From positions 1 through 64,000 of the forward strand of contig NZ_PEHF01000049.1 in assembly GCF_015762685.1 (NCBI RefSeq): a stretch of DNA of 64,000 nt, written 5' to 3'. The translations under genes and the position numbers were made by a program. The notes beneath the pieces were generated by a model, which was not told the DNA's origin, searched no databases, and saw nothing but the letters and a program-made list of their open reading frames with translations. Shown here in pieces: positions 51,302-61,541 of the stretch (the stretch's first letter is position 1; each line of letters starts with the position of its first letter). The stretch comes from Candidatus Symbiopectobacterium sp. 'North America' (GTDB taxonomy: Bacteria > Pseudomonadota > Gammaproteobacteria > Enterobacterales > Enterobacteriaceae).

Positions 51302-52270
51302 ATGTCAACGTTTACGTCTGCTTCACCTGAAAAAAACAAGCGCGCCGGAGGAATGCCGCGTATATTGGATAACTACGGCATGCTGGTGGTGTTTGCCGTG
51401 CTGTTTCTTGCCTGCGCGCTGTTTGTGCCCAATTTTGCTTCCTTTATCAATATGAAAGGGTTGGGGTTGGCTATTTCCATGTCCGGCATGGTGGCCTGTG
51501 GGATGTTGTTCTGTCTGGCATCGAGTGACTTTGGCCTATCCGTGGCGTCGGTGATTGCCTGTGCCGGGGTGGCAACGGCGGTAGTAATTAACCTCACCGA
51601 AAGCCTGTGGATCGGCGTCGGTGCCGGTTTGCTGCTGGGCGTTGCATTCGGGTTACTTAACGGCTTTGTTATCGAACAGCTCAAAATTAACGCCTTGATC
51701 ACGACGCTCGCTACCATGCAGATTGCGAGCGGTTTGGCGTATATTATCTCAGATGGTAAAGCGGTAGGGATTGTCGATGAGCGTTTCTTTACCCTGGGTT
51801 ACGCCAACTGGCTGGGGCTGCCTGCGCCGATTTGGATAACGGTAGTATGCATGATTTTGTTTGGCCTGCTGCTCAATAAAACCACCTTTGGCCGTAATAC
51901 TCTGGCGATTGGTGGTAACGAGGAGGCAGCGCGTCTGGCTGGTGTACCGGTGGTGCGCACCAAAATCATTATTTTTGCCTTGTCTGGACTGGTGTCGGCA
52001 GCCGCGGGGATCATTCTGGCATCGCGCATGACCTCTATCGGTTATGAACTGATCGTAATCTCTGCCTGTGTGCTGGGCGGCGTCTCCTTGAAAGGGGGTA
52101 TTGGCAAGATTTCTTACGTGGTGGCGGGTGTCCTGATCCTCGGTACAGTGGAAAATGCGATGAACCTGCTCAACATCTCGCCCTTTGCTCAGTATGTGGT
52201 GCGTGGTTTGATTTTGCTCGCCGCGGTCATTTTCGACCGTTACAAACAAATGGCGAAGAAAACCGTATAG
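51302..52270 (+). CDS. araH: L-arabinose ABC transporter permease
   Basis: A 322-residue inner-membrane permease with about eight or more hydrophobic segments, of the ribose/galactose-type permease family. MPRILDNYGMLVVFAVLFLA, GMVACGMLFCLASSDFGLSV, TLAIGGNEEAARLAGVPVVR and SLKGGIGKISYVVAGV match E. coli AraH (328). The ATG follows AAGGAG. The frame is intact, but without AraG the importer cannot be energised. Confidence 0.95.
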   Translation: MSTFTSASPEKNKRAGGMPRILDNYGMLVVFAVLFLACALFVPNFASFINMKGLGLAISMSGMVACGMLFCLASSDFGLSVASVIACAGVATAVVINLTESLWIGVGAGLLLGVAFGLLNGFVIEQLKINALITTLATMQIASGLAYIISDGKAVGIVDERFFTLGYANWLGLPAPIWITVVCMILFGLLLNKTTFGRNTLAIGGNEEAARLAGVPVVRTKIIIFALSGLVSAAAGIILASRMTSIGYELIVISACVLGGVSLKGGIGKISYVVAGVLILGTVENAMNLLNISPFAQYVVRGLILLAAVIFDRYKQMAKKTV

Positions 52271-52390
52271 TGTATCAGTAGTTAGGTGTTTATGGGCTAC
52301 TCGCCTGATAGAATGCCGGGTAGCAGTGACAATGTCACTTATTGCACTGCTACCTGGTGCTGTTTACACCCGATGATTCCCGGAGGGCCG

Positions 52391-52548
52391 ATGTACCAGC
52401 GTATGACGCATGAGTCTCAATCAAACCCATTGCTTCCAGGCTATTCTTTTAACGCTTATCTGGTGGCGGGTTTAAAGCCCATTCTGGCTGACGGGTCGCT
52501 TGATTTCTTTATCGACCGCCCGGATGGGATGAAAGGCTATATTATGCA
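52391..52548 (+). pseudogene. araC: araC 5' fragment (N-terminal about 52 codons only)
   Basis: From ATG 52391 the reading [12 protein letters not shown] is followed by [20 protein letters not shown], then [18 protein letters not shown]. This is the arabinose-sensing N-terminal arm and first strands of AraC. After G-Y-I the sequence leaves AraC abruptly and continues, out of frame, as the 3' part of ydgJ. All of the cupin remainder, the dimerisation helices and the DNA-binding domain are missing. It lies just after araH, the usual araC site in these genera. Confidence 0.9.
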
Positions 52549-52886
52549 CGCTCTACGCTGCATGGTACCAAAGGCAGTTTCATCAAATATGGTCTTGATC
52601 CGCAAGAAGATTGTTTGAAGGGCGGTGTATGTCCGCCGCAAACGGATTGGGGGCTGGATTCCCGTCATGGCGTGCTTACATACATCAGAATGGTGTGATG
52701 GTCGAACAGGCGGTAACCACGTTGCCCGGTAACTATCCCGCCTATTACGCTGCGGTGCGTGATGCGTTGCAAGGCAAGGGAGAAAATCCGGTGCCCGCCG
52801 CGCAGGCGATACAGGTGATGGAGTTGATTGAACTTGGCCTGCTCTCGCATCAGGAACGTCGTGCGGTGATGGTTAAAAACCAATAA
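52546..52886 (+). pseudogene. ydgJ: ydgJ 3' fragment (Gfo/Idh/MocA oxidoreductase)
   Basis: Beginning at the junction with araC, the frame reads [20 protein letters not shown]. After a small indel near 52680 another frame continues TTLPGNYPAYYAAVRDALQG, then GENPVPAAQAIQVMELIELG. These are the C-terminal 110 or so residues of YdgJ, a NAD(P)-dependent oxidoreductase. The N-terminal Rossmann domain is absent, deleted together with the 3' end of araC. Confidence 0.88.
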
Positions 52887-53019
52887 GACCGAAATCGAAT
52901 TGTGCCTTATCATTTCATCTCCTTATGATGCAAGGTTAGTTTCGATTTCGTTGGTATTTCGTTGATAAAGGCGATCGTAAGATTGCCTGTGTTTTTTTCA
53001 AAAACAGCAGGTTCCTGTA

Positions 53020-54032
53020 ATGGCTTCATTCTCTCCCTTGTCATGGTTACAACGGCTTCGTATTGATAAATTCTTACTGGTATTGATTGTGGTGGTGCTG
53101 ACGGCATCGGTTTTTCCGTGCGAAGGTAACGTGAAAACGTTCTTTGAATATCTGACCACGGCAGCTATCGCGCTGCTGTTTTTTATGCACGGCGCAAAAC
53201 TCTCTCGTGAAGCCATTACCGCAGGCATGGGGCATTGGCGTTTGCATCTGGTGGTGCTCGCCAGTACCTTTTTGCTCTTTCCGCTACTGGGCATGGGGAT
53301 GAACGCACTGGTGCCTACAGTGTTGACACCGACGCTCTATCTTGGGTTTCTCTACCTGTGTGCACTGCCTGCCACGGTACAATCGGCGATTGCCTACACC
53401 TCAATGGCAGGGGGCAATGTAGCGGCTGCCATTTGCAGCGCGTCAGCGTCTAGCATCCTTGGCGTGTTTTTATCTCCGATTCTTGTCGGCCTGTTGATGC
53501 ACACCCAGGGCGGGCAGACGGATACGCTGCACGCGATTGGCTCGATTATCCTGCAACTGATGGTGCCGTTTGTGTTAGGGCATCTTTCTCGTCCACTGAT
53601 TGCGGGCTGGGTCGAACGCCATCGCAAATTGATTAATATACTGACCGGTCATCGATTCTCCTGGTGGTCTATGTGGCCTTCAGTGAAGCCGTAGTGTAGT
53701 GGATTTGGACACAAATTAACGGCTGGTCGCTGCTTGCAGTGGTCATTTGTTCGATTGTGCTATTGGCGATTGTGCTGGTGGTTAATACCTTGACGGCGCG
53801 TAAATTGGGCTTCAATACTGCAGATGAGATCACCATCGTGTTCTGCGGTTCCAAAAAGAGTCTGGCGAACGGTATTCCTATGGCTAATGTGCTGTTTCCT
53901 GCGGCCGCTGTTGGCGCAATGGTGCTGCCGTTGATGATTTTTCATCAGATTCAATTAATGGTGTGCGCCGCGTTGGCACAGCGTTATGCCAATAAAAAGG
54001 TCAGTGCACAACCGGTGAAACCGGCCCAATAG
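53020..54032 (+). pseudogene. YfeH-like bile acid:sodium symporter family protein, broken
   Basis: An SLC10A7-type ten-helix membrane protein. Residues 1-213 are open: MASFSPLSWLQRLRIDKFLL, TTAAIALLFFMHGAKLSRE, FLYLCALPATVQSAIAYTSM and AGGNVAAAICSASASS, all as in E. coli YfeH. A one-base loss near 53650 shifts the frame in the S-I-L-L-V-V-Y segment, and a TAG at 53697-53699 interrupts the restored frame. The C-terminal third (ADEITIVFCGSKKSLANGIP, then FHQIQLMVCA) is readable. The substrate is unknown. Confidence 0.88.
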
Positions 54033-54057
54033 TTTAGGGTGTTTAGTATTATTCTCA

Positions 54058-54077
54058 GGCCGGATAATCGTCCGGCC
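54058..54077. terminator. Hairpin after the yfeH-like pseudogene
   Basis: GGCCGGA and TCCGGCC form a 7-bp stem with a 6-nt loop, 25 nt after the gene end. There is no proper U-run, so it is a weak terminator candidate. Confidence 0.4.
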
Positions 54078-54189
54078 CTAACGCTCTTATTTAGTCAGAA
54101 TCGTTTTCTGCATTATATCATCGTAAAAATCACCAATACTTCTCAAACGTGAGTTATCTCGGACGTTCTCTTGGTTATAAGGGCGAGGT

Positions 54190-55235
54190 ATTCGAATTTA
54201 TAGTCTCGATTTGATGAAGATGGTTGCGATTTTTTTGGTTATTCTCTCACATGTTTCGCTCTATTTTATGAATCGGGATCCTCAGGACTTCGGGATATTA
54301 TTTATTCGTCAGACCGGACAGTTTGGGGTGGCGATGTTTTATATGGCGAGTGGCTATTTTTGCTGAATAATCGTCATGAGGATCAATTTCGCTATGTTAT
54401 GACAAAATCCAAAGCCATCGCGATCGCACTGATTTTCTGGCTACTTTTTTATTATCTGTATGACACTGTTGTACTGACCCGCGTGCTTGATGTACCACAT
54501 TACGATTTCTGGGCGTACCTCAATACCGATCGCAACGCGAGTGAGGCCTGTCACCTGTGGTTTTTATTCTCGATTATTGGTCTCTATTTTATCGTGCCAT
54601 TGCTGCGTCCGGTGTTTGTTAATGCCAACCGCCAGACGCTGATGTATGTCATTATTGCGCTCTTCCTATAGGCTAATTTGACGCTGATAGAGAAGATCAT
54701 GAATAGTCTGTTTGGTATCCCCTCGTTTATTCATCCGGCATTATTAATGTCGAGCCAGGTATTTGGTCTGGTCAGTTTTCTGATTGGCGGCTATTTTGGA
54801 TTGGTGTATCAACCTACCTCATTATCGGCACGTCACTATTTACCGGGAATCGAGCTGGCATTACTCAGTTTTTGTGTGTTGACACTGCTAACTCAGCACT
54901 GGGGAATTGTCTTTTTTTACGGGAAGTTCTATAACCTGCCACTACAACTCTCAGCCATTTGCGTGTTTTATTTGATGTTACATACTCGTTTTACCTGGCT
55001 GGAAGGGATGATCGGTCAGGTCGGTAGTAAAACGTTGGGAATTTATCTGGTGCACAATATCTTCGTCATAGAGATTAACAACACCGTGCTTTATGATCGA
55101 CTGTACCCGATGTTCAGCTTTTTATCCGTCTATGGTTTTATTGTTCTCTATGGCGCGTTGACCTTTGCGATGTCATACCTGATTTGCTGTCTGTTGAGCC
55201 GGTTGTGCTGGATAAACCGGGTAATTAGCCTGTAG
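54190..55235 (+). pseudogene. Acyltransferase-3 family membrane protein, broken
   Basis: A multi-helix O-acyltransferase of the type that decorates surface glycans. The family start is visible as I-Y-S-L-D-L-M-K-M-V-A-I-F-L-V-I-L-S-H-V with the conserved catalytic His. HLWFLFSIIGLYFIVPLLRP and LGIYLVHNIFVIEINNTVL are other family blocks. Loss of one T from a run at 54357-54361 shifts the frame in A-S-G-Y-F-L-L-N-N. A TAG at 54669-54671 interrupts it again, and no good start codon remains upstream of 54200. At least two, probably three, lesions. Confidence 0.85.
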
Positions 55236-55265
55236 GGGCGAAGGGGCACCCCAGGGAGCTTGAGC

Positions 55266-56247
55266 TTATACGCGATCGCGCTTATGTTGCACCTTTTCAC
55301 GAATTCGCTGTTTGTCCTGCTCGGTAAGAAACGCGACGGCTAATCCATTGCGCTGAGCCTGGCGAATTTCATCGGTGGTTAGGCCAGCCTGTGGGGCAGC
55401 AGTGAGATATTCGTGCGTTATTTCGATACCTTGCACCGCTGGATCGTCAGTATTAATGGTTGCGGGGGATACCGTGACGCAGAAAATGGGGCAGAGGGTG
55501 TTCTGCTAACGACATGACGGTACTGGTTTGAATATTTGACGTCAGACAGGATTCAATGGCGATCTGTTGCTGCGCCATATGTGTCATCAGCGTTTTATCC
55601 ACAATGGCGGCTACGCCGTGACCAATGCGCTCTGCACCCAATTGCCGAATAGCCTGCCAGATACTTTCGGCATCCGCTGCTTCACCGGCATGAACCGTAA
55701 TATGCCAACCGTTATCACGTGCCTGACAAAAATGCGAAGTAAACAGGCCGCCCGGAAAGCCCAGTTCATCCCCAGCGAGATCGAGTGCCACGATCTTGTC
55801 GCGGCAGGCTTGCAGGGTGTTCAGTTCTTTCTGGCACGCCTCAGATCCAAAAGTACGGCTCATGATACCAATCAGTTGGATATCGGTGTCGTAATCGCGA
55901 CACCCTGCCTGTATACCATCGATAACCCGCTGTGCCATATAATAGGGTGAGAATCGCAGCTCGGTATAACCAAGACCGGCGCGCACCGCATCTTCCACGT
56001 TTTCATAAGCAACACGGCGGCAGGCATCGAGAGAACCGAGCACGGCCACGCCCCAATCCAGTTTTTTCAGGAAGCCAAGCAGATTAGCCGCTTTGTCGAT
56101 GACCTGTACGTGTGGGATCAGCGTTTCAAGCGTCTGCGCGGGGAGGGTGACGTTAAACTGGCGTGCTAAATCGAGGATCGTTTGTACGCGAATATTGCTA
56201 TCAAGGTGGCGGTGAATGTCTGTCAACGGGATTGAAGGATCGATCAT
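55266..56247 (-). pseudogene. add: add, adenosine deaminase, frameshifted
   Basis: A zinc enzyme of purine salvage (adenosine to inosine). The start [16 protein letters not shown] keeps the first His-x-His zinc ligands, and [37 protein letters not shown] and GAERIGHGV keep the others. About a dozen codons are missing after S-P-Y-Y-M-A compared with E. coli Add. An extra C in the run at 55464-55468 shifts the frame in [11 protein letters not shown], so the last catalytic Asp pair and C terminus are lost from the protein. D-G-N-I-R reads D-S-N-I-R. Confidence 0.9.
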
Positions 56248-56345
56248 AATGGCTTCTTTCGCTCCGCGCACCAAGGCACGTTGAGCCGTTAAATTATTAA
56301 CGTACTGTTTAGTATAAACAATAAGGCATGGAATACCATTGCTGA

Positions 56346-57117
56346 TTACACTAATGGGCGATTTCTGCCTGTGCTACGCACCAGACGAGGGATCACTCGC
56401 ACATAGCAGGATTTCGCGATCAGTTCGATCAATGTTTGTGCAACCAGGATCGCCGGCAGTACCGGCATAGCGTCGGGGATCGATAAGGCTAGCGGCAGGA
56501 TCACTAACGAATTACGCGTAGCGCAACTGAATGCCACGGCACGCCGGCTGTCGCGGGCACCGGTAACCAACCGGCAGCGTTAGCGGTGCGTTGCACGATC
56601 AAAAAGCGCGGTTGGATGTGTTGTAATAAACCAGCGCCGATAAGCGGCATCAGGATCAGCCAGATAAACGCTTGCGCAAACGGGGCTGGCGAGATTAATG
56701 CCGCAGCAGCGTCATCCAGGAACAGCGCCAGATAAAGCGGTAGCAACAGCAGCGGGGTGCAGGCAAGCAAACGGGCGGCGTCACCGCGTTCTAGATGGCA
56801 GAAGGTCACAATGTAATCGATACAGGGCGCTAACAGCACCAGCAGAATGCCAAATTGCACCAGGGGAACATCCGGCAGCAACGGGCGGGTAAGCAACAGT
56901 AATAGCGGGACCCCGATGAAATTGGCTGCCAGCAGAGGGCCAATAAAACGAAGATTGCGCAATCCATCAAGCAAGGTCACCAGAGGCACCTGCATAAAGG
57001 TCACGAACAGCATGATGGCTACGCCGGGTTGATCAGGCTTACCCAACCCTCTGTTGCAGCGAAATAAAGTACGCTCTGGCGTGACTCGAGTGTGTGTTTA
57101 TCCAACGCTATGACCAT
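56346..57117 (-). pseudogene. ACR3/bile-acid-symporter-type permease, broken
   Basis: Fragments of a ten-helix arsenite-permease-like protein. An N-terminal piece (M-V-I-A-L-D-K-H-T-L-E-S-R-Q-S-V-L-Y-F-A) leads to S-L-I-N-P-A, where one base is missing near 57029. The main block is MLFVTFMQVPLVTLLDGLRN with APCIDYIVTFCHLERGDAAR. Near 56560 a deletion of some tens of codons with frame change joins it to the C-terminal block VAFSCATRNSLVILPLALSI. Arsenite as substrate is a family guess only. Confidence 0.8.
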
Positions 57118-57173
57118 TCACTCAGTGGATTTTGGGGACTACCGCCTGCCAGAGCGCGCAGGCGGTAAAGACA

Positions 57174-58736
57174 TTACTGCGCTTGCGGGGGGACAACTGC
57201 CGGTGAGTTTTGAGCTTCTGGCTCGGCATCATCGCCTTCGTCGCCTTCATCGGTAGGGATATCGATAAAGGGGGCAATAAACTCCTCCAGTGAGATTTTA
57301 CGCCTGTTGAACTCAACCTGATTGTCCGCATAGTGCAGCGAACTGGTGATGGCATCATCTTTGGTGACAGTGATTTGGTTCATTTCGCCTACGCCAGCCA
57401 GCATTTTCACTTGCTCTTGCGCACTGGCGATCAGTTGCTGATGTTCCTGATCCGATTGTGCCTGTCCTTCGGCCTGAACGATACCTTCAGCCAGCATCGC
57501 CATTGGTGCGTTCAACGTCACATCCAGTTGCTTAACTGCACGACGGATCACGCCTTCTTCATCGCTTTGTGCCGGTGGCGTTAGCGCTGTAGATTGTGCC
57601 GGATTACTCAAATTGAGCGAGGCGTTGAGCGTGCTCTCACCTTTGGCATTTTTCCAGCTCAAGGGGGAGATGGTAAAATTCGGGTTGCCTTTCAGCAGGC
57701 TGGGCAGGGCATTGCGTAATGATTGCCCCAGTTCATACTGAAAACGCAGTGGGTCCATGGCAGACGGCGACTCCAGGAATGATGCACTCAACGTCTTATA
57801 GGTTTTGGCGAACTGCTGCGTCGCTTCGCCATCGAGTTGGTTAAAGCTCAAAGCAAACTTCATGCTACCCAGATCGCGATCTTTGAGCAGCAGTGCGTCT
57901 AATGACAACATTATCGCGCCAGAGATGTTTTTGTCGTCTTCGCTTATGGTGCTTTTGATCACGAAGTTATTCAGCGTGACAGGGTCACTTGTTGGCGGCG
58001 TCACCTTCATTGATTTCAGGGTGAAGCTACCGTCGCCGAGGTCCAGATTAAATTTGCCGCGGTCGTTGTTCGCTTCCAACCCAAGGCCTTCAAGAACGAT
58101 AGTCTCTTTGCCGCCTTCGTAGTTGGTAGTTTCTGATAAAAAGTGAGAAACCGTGCCTGAAATTCGGCTGCTACGCAGATCGTGAGCAAGGTCTAGCGCA
58201 ATATCGGTGCCGCTGAAGGCAAATTTGGTGCCTTCACTGTCAATATCGAGTGGGCGCAGAGAGATAACTGAAGCGGTATCTCCATTGAATGCCACGCGCG
58301 TTTCTGCGCTGAAGAACGGTTGGTTCTGAAGTACATCAAACAGTTCTTTGGTCGCTTCGCTGTTAGCCAGTTCGCTGTGAATATGCGCCATGCTGGGACG
58401 TAAATTCATTTTTTTCAGCAGAGCGAGCGGAAGTGGCCCGTGTGAAACGGTTTCGTTGAGCACTATTTCGAGTTTGGGTGCTAACGGACGCGTTTCTGAT
58501 GCAGAACCATCAGGCTGTAATACCAGTGAAAACGTGCTGCTGAACACACCTCCCTGATAATCACGATACACCAACTTGAAACCTGAATTCGGATAGGCTT
58601 CCTGCAACTGCTTGTTAAATTCAGCAGTAACCGTATCGATATTTTGTGCTAATTGCTTTCCCGTATACCATGATGCACCTGTCCACACGGCGCCCAGTGC
58701 GATGATAACTCCGACGGCAACCAGAGACTTCTTCAT
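57174..58736 (-). CDS. ydgA: YdgA family protein (DUF945)
   Basis: A 520-residue protein anchored by an N-terminal signal-anchor (MKKSLVAVGVIIALGAVWTG) with a large periplasmic part. YPNSGFKLVYRDYQGGVFSS, LNETVSHGPLPLALLKK and SFLESPSAMDPLRFQYELG match E. coli YdgA (502). An acidic C-terminal tail (DEGDEGDDAEPEAQN) is a lineage extension. The family belongs to the AsmA-like/DUF945 group and its molecular role is not established. The open frame is intact, sitting between the pseudogene block and manA. Confidence 0.92.
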   Translation of the reverse strand: MKKSLVAVGVIIALGAVWTGASWYTGKQLAQNIDTVTAEFNKQLQEAYPNSGFKLVYRDYQGGVFSSTFSLVLQPDGSASETRPLAPKLEIVLNETVSHGPLPLALLKKMNLRPSMAHIHSELANSEATKELFDVLQNQPFFSAETRVAFNGDTASVISLRPLDIDSEGTKFAFSGTDIALDLAHDLRSSRISGTVSHFLSETTNYEGGKETIVLEGLGLEANNDRGKFNLDLGDGSFTLKSMKVTPPTSDPVTLNNFVIKSTISEDDKNISGAIMLSLDALLLKDRDLGSMKFALSFNQLDGEATQQFAKTYKTLSASFLESPSAMDPLRFQYELGQSLRNALPSLLKGNPNFTISPLSWKNAKGESTLNASLNLSNPAQSTALTPPAQSDEEGVIRRAVKQLDVTLNAPMAMLAEGIVQAEGQAQSDQEHQQLIASAQEQVKMLAGVGEMNQITVTKDDAITSSLHYADNQVEFNRRKISLEEFIAPFIDIPTDEGDEGDDAEPEAQNSPAVVPPQAQ

Positions 58737-58783
58737 AGTGTGATTCCTTTTCTAAGTAAGCATCCCTTAAGGGGAGAAAGTGT

Positions 58784-59962
58784 CTAACCATTATACACGC
58801 GTGCCAGTCGTCCACTTCCCTCTACGCTGACGGGAGACTCTGACGCACGCAAAAAGCAGGATTCGCCGGGGCGAAGCGTAAGCCGCTGACTATTTTTCAT
58901 CAATGTGGCCTTTCCATCGATACAAAAGACAACGGCTGCGCTCTGTTGGTTCAGCGTTTGTGGCTGATCCTTCAGATGATGCAGGGAAAAGGCAAAATCG
59001 GCGACAGGTACGGGAAAATAGCAGGTTTCACCGTCTTCAATCGGCTGAGTTAACAGCTGGTTTGCCAGTTTGGGGATAAATTTCACATTCGCCAGCAGTT
59101 CAGGAATGTCGATATATTTAGGGGTGAGTCCAGCCCGTAGTACGTTATCCGAATTTGCCATCACCTCCAGCGCTACACCGTTCAGGTAAGCATGCGGGGT
59201 TTCCGCATAAAGAAACATCGCTTGTCCCGGTTGCAGCGTGATGACATTGAGCAACAGCGGAGAAAACAGTCCGCTGTCGTTAGGGTATTCCTGAATGATG
59301 TTGCGCAGCGTTGCCCAGGGTTCACCCTGCTGTGAGGTGAGTGCGGCTTTTAACACTGCCAGAGCGCGATCTTTGATCTCTGCGCGCATACTCAATAAGT
59401 TGGCAAACAGCATCGACAGATTTTTGTCATCGGGCTGCTGCAAATAGGCGGTGATGGACGGATGTGCACTGGCTACGGGCTGCAATAGCGCCACAATATC
59501 GTCGTGCTCACGAAAACCGTTCATCGCTTGAAAGAGCGTTAAGGCAAACACCAGCTCTGGCTTGTGGTTGGCATCCTTATAGTTGCGATGGGGCGCATCG
59601 AGCGGGATTGCGAGTTTGTTCTCTTTGGCAAAACCTTGCTCTGCTGCGGGTTTGCTCGGGTGAACCTGGATGGAGAGCGGTTGCGCCGCGCAGAGGACTT
59701 TAAACAGAAAAGGCAGCTCACTAAACTGTGCCGCGATCGCCGTACCCAATGTCCCCACGGGCGTATCGTTGATGACGTCACGCAAACGCTGCTCCTGGCC
59801 CTGCTCATTTACCACCCACGAACTGCTTTTGGGATGCGCACCCATCCAAAGCTCTGCCATTGGTAGATTGTCTTTATTCTCAATGCCGTAGAGTTCTGTT
59901 AATGCTGTTGTGCTTCCCCAGGCGTAGTGCTGGATGCTATTGCGCATTTTTTGCATGTTCAC
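58784..59962 (-). CDS. manA: Mannose-6-phosphate isomerase
   Basis: A 392-residue type I phosphomannose isomerase interconverting mannose-6-P and fructose-6-P. Zinc ligands are visible in QPLSIQVHPSKP (Gln, His), NHKPELVFALT (Glu) and AETPHAYLNG (His). PMAELWMGAHPKSSS and NSDNVLRAGLTPKYID are family signatures. Translation may start at the Met two codons in. The length matches E. coli ManA (391). Intact. Confidence 0.96.
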   Translation of the reverse strand: MNMQKMRNSIQHYAWGSTTALTELYGIENKDNLPMAELWMGAHPKSSSWVVNEQGQEQRLRDVINDTPVGTLGTAIAAQFSELPFLFKVLCAAQPLSIQVHPSKPAAEQGFAKENKLAIPLDAPHRNYKDANHKPELVFALTLFQAMNGFREHDDIVALLQPVASAHPSITAYLQQPDDKNLSMLFANLLSMRAEIKDRALAVLKAALTSQQGEPWATLRNIIQEYPNDSGLFSPLLLNVITLQPGQAMFLYAETPHAYLNGVALEVMANSDNVLRAGLTPKYIDIPELLANVKFIPKLANQLLTQPIEDGETCYFPVPVADFAFSLHHLKDQPQTLNQQSAAVVFCIDGKATLMKNSQRLTLRPGESCFLRASESPVSVEGSGRLARVYNG

Positions 59963-60146
59963 ACTCGATTGTTATGTGATTTGTTAATATATGTGACTAT
60001 AGAGGTTAATAAATGCATTGAATATGAATACACTGCCTTTGCTTGCAGACGATGGTGCTTGATGTGCATGTTAATGTTTTCTCAATCGCGATGCCAGACA
60101 AGGCCATGATCCCCGTCCTTTTTAGGAATGTTAGGAGAAAAAACCA

Positions 60147-61531
60147 ATGATGACACGTATCGAAAAAAATTCCATGGGCCCGATTGATGTTACTGCCAAT
60201 AAGTTGTGGGGGGCACAAACGCAGCGTTCTTTGGAGCATTTTCGTATCTCTGAGGAGAAAATGCCGCAAGCGCTGATTTTTGCCTTGGCGTTGACCAAAC
60301 GTGCGGCCGCACAGGTCAATAACACGCTTGGCCTGCTGCCGGATGAGAAGAGCGCAGCGATCATTGAGGCCGCCTATGAGGTACTGGTTGAGAAACACTC
60401 CGGCGAGTTTCCTTTGGCGAGCTGGCAGACCGGTTCCGGCACGCAAAGCAACATGAACATGAATTAAGTGCTGGCCAACCGCGCCAGTGAAATTCTGGGA
60501 GGGGAAGGCGGTAATGCGCGTTTGGTTCATCCCAATGATGATGTTAACAAAAGCCAAAGTTCGAACGATGTCTTCGCACGTAGCTGCTGTCATTGCCCTC
60601 AACACTCATCTGTTGCCTGAGCTTGACGCGCTGTTGGTTACGTTACAGGACAAAGCCGAGGAGTTCAGCGATATCGTTAAAATCGGTCGCACCCATTTGC
60701 AGGATGCAACGCCGCTGACCTTGGGGCAGGATATTTCCGGTTGGGTCGCCATGTTGCAACATAACCGCAAGCACATTGAGAACAGTATAACCCATTTGAG
60801 CGAGCTGGCACTCGGTGGCACGGCGGTGGGTACGGGACTCAATACCCACCCTGAATACGCGGTTCGCGTTGTCAGCGCGCTGGCTGAATTGACCGGACAA
60901 CCGTTTGTTACCGCCCCCAATAAATTCGAAGCCTTGGCAACCTGTGATGCGCTGGTGCATGGCCACGGCGCGTTGAAAGGGCTGGCTGCGTCACTGATGA
61001 AAATTGCCAACGATGTGCGCTGGCTGGCATCCGGTCCGCGCTGCGGCATTGGCGAGTTGAGCATTCCGGAAAACGAGCCGGCCAGTTCCATCATGCCGGG
61101 GAAAGTGAATCCAACCCAGTGTGAAGCGCTGACCATGCTATGTTGCCAGGTGATGGGCAACGATGTGGTGGTGAATATGGGGGGCGTCGGGGAATTTTAA
61201 GCTTAATGTTTATCGCCCCATGGTTATCCATAATTTCCTGCAATCGGTACGTTTGCTGGCGGACGGCATGAAGAGCTTTGATGAGCATTGCGCCATTGGT
61301 ATTGAGCCTAACCGCGATCGTATTGAACAGTTACTGAATGACTCTCTGATGCTGGTTACTGCGTTAAACACCCATATTGGTTACGATAAAGCCGCAGAGA
61401 TTGCCAAAAAGGCGCATAAAGAGGGATTAACGCTTAAAGCCGCTGCGCTGAAACTCGGTTATTTAACCGAGTCACAGTTCGATGAGTGGGTGCGCCCGCA
61501 GGATATGGTGGGTAGCCTGCATATCGGATAA
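60147..61531 (+). pseudogene. fumC: fumC, class II fumarase, broken
   Basis: The oxygen-stable TCA-cycle fumarase. [17 protein letters not shown] and [11 protein letters not shown] open it, then TAA (60465-60467) replaces the Glu codon. At about 60573 an 11-nt loss in S-N-D-V-F-P-T-A-M-H shifts the frame. The middle block ([50 protein letters not shown]) is open, with the catalytic Ser loop reading A-S-S for G-S-S. An indel in the G-run near 61180 shifts it again, and [20 protein letters not shown] to the C terminus follows in a third frame. Three clear lesions. Confidence 0.94.
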
Positions 61532-61541
61532 GGGCTGAGCC

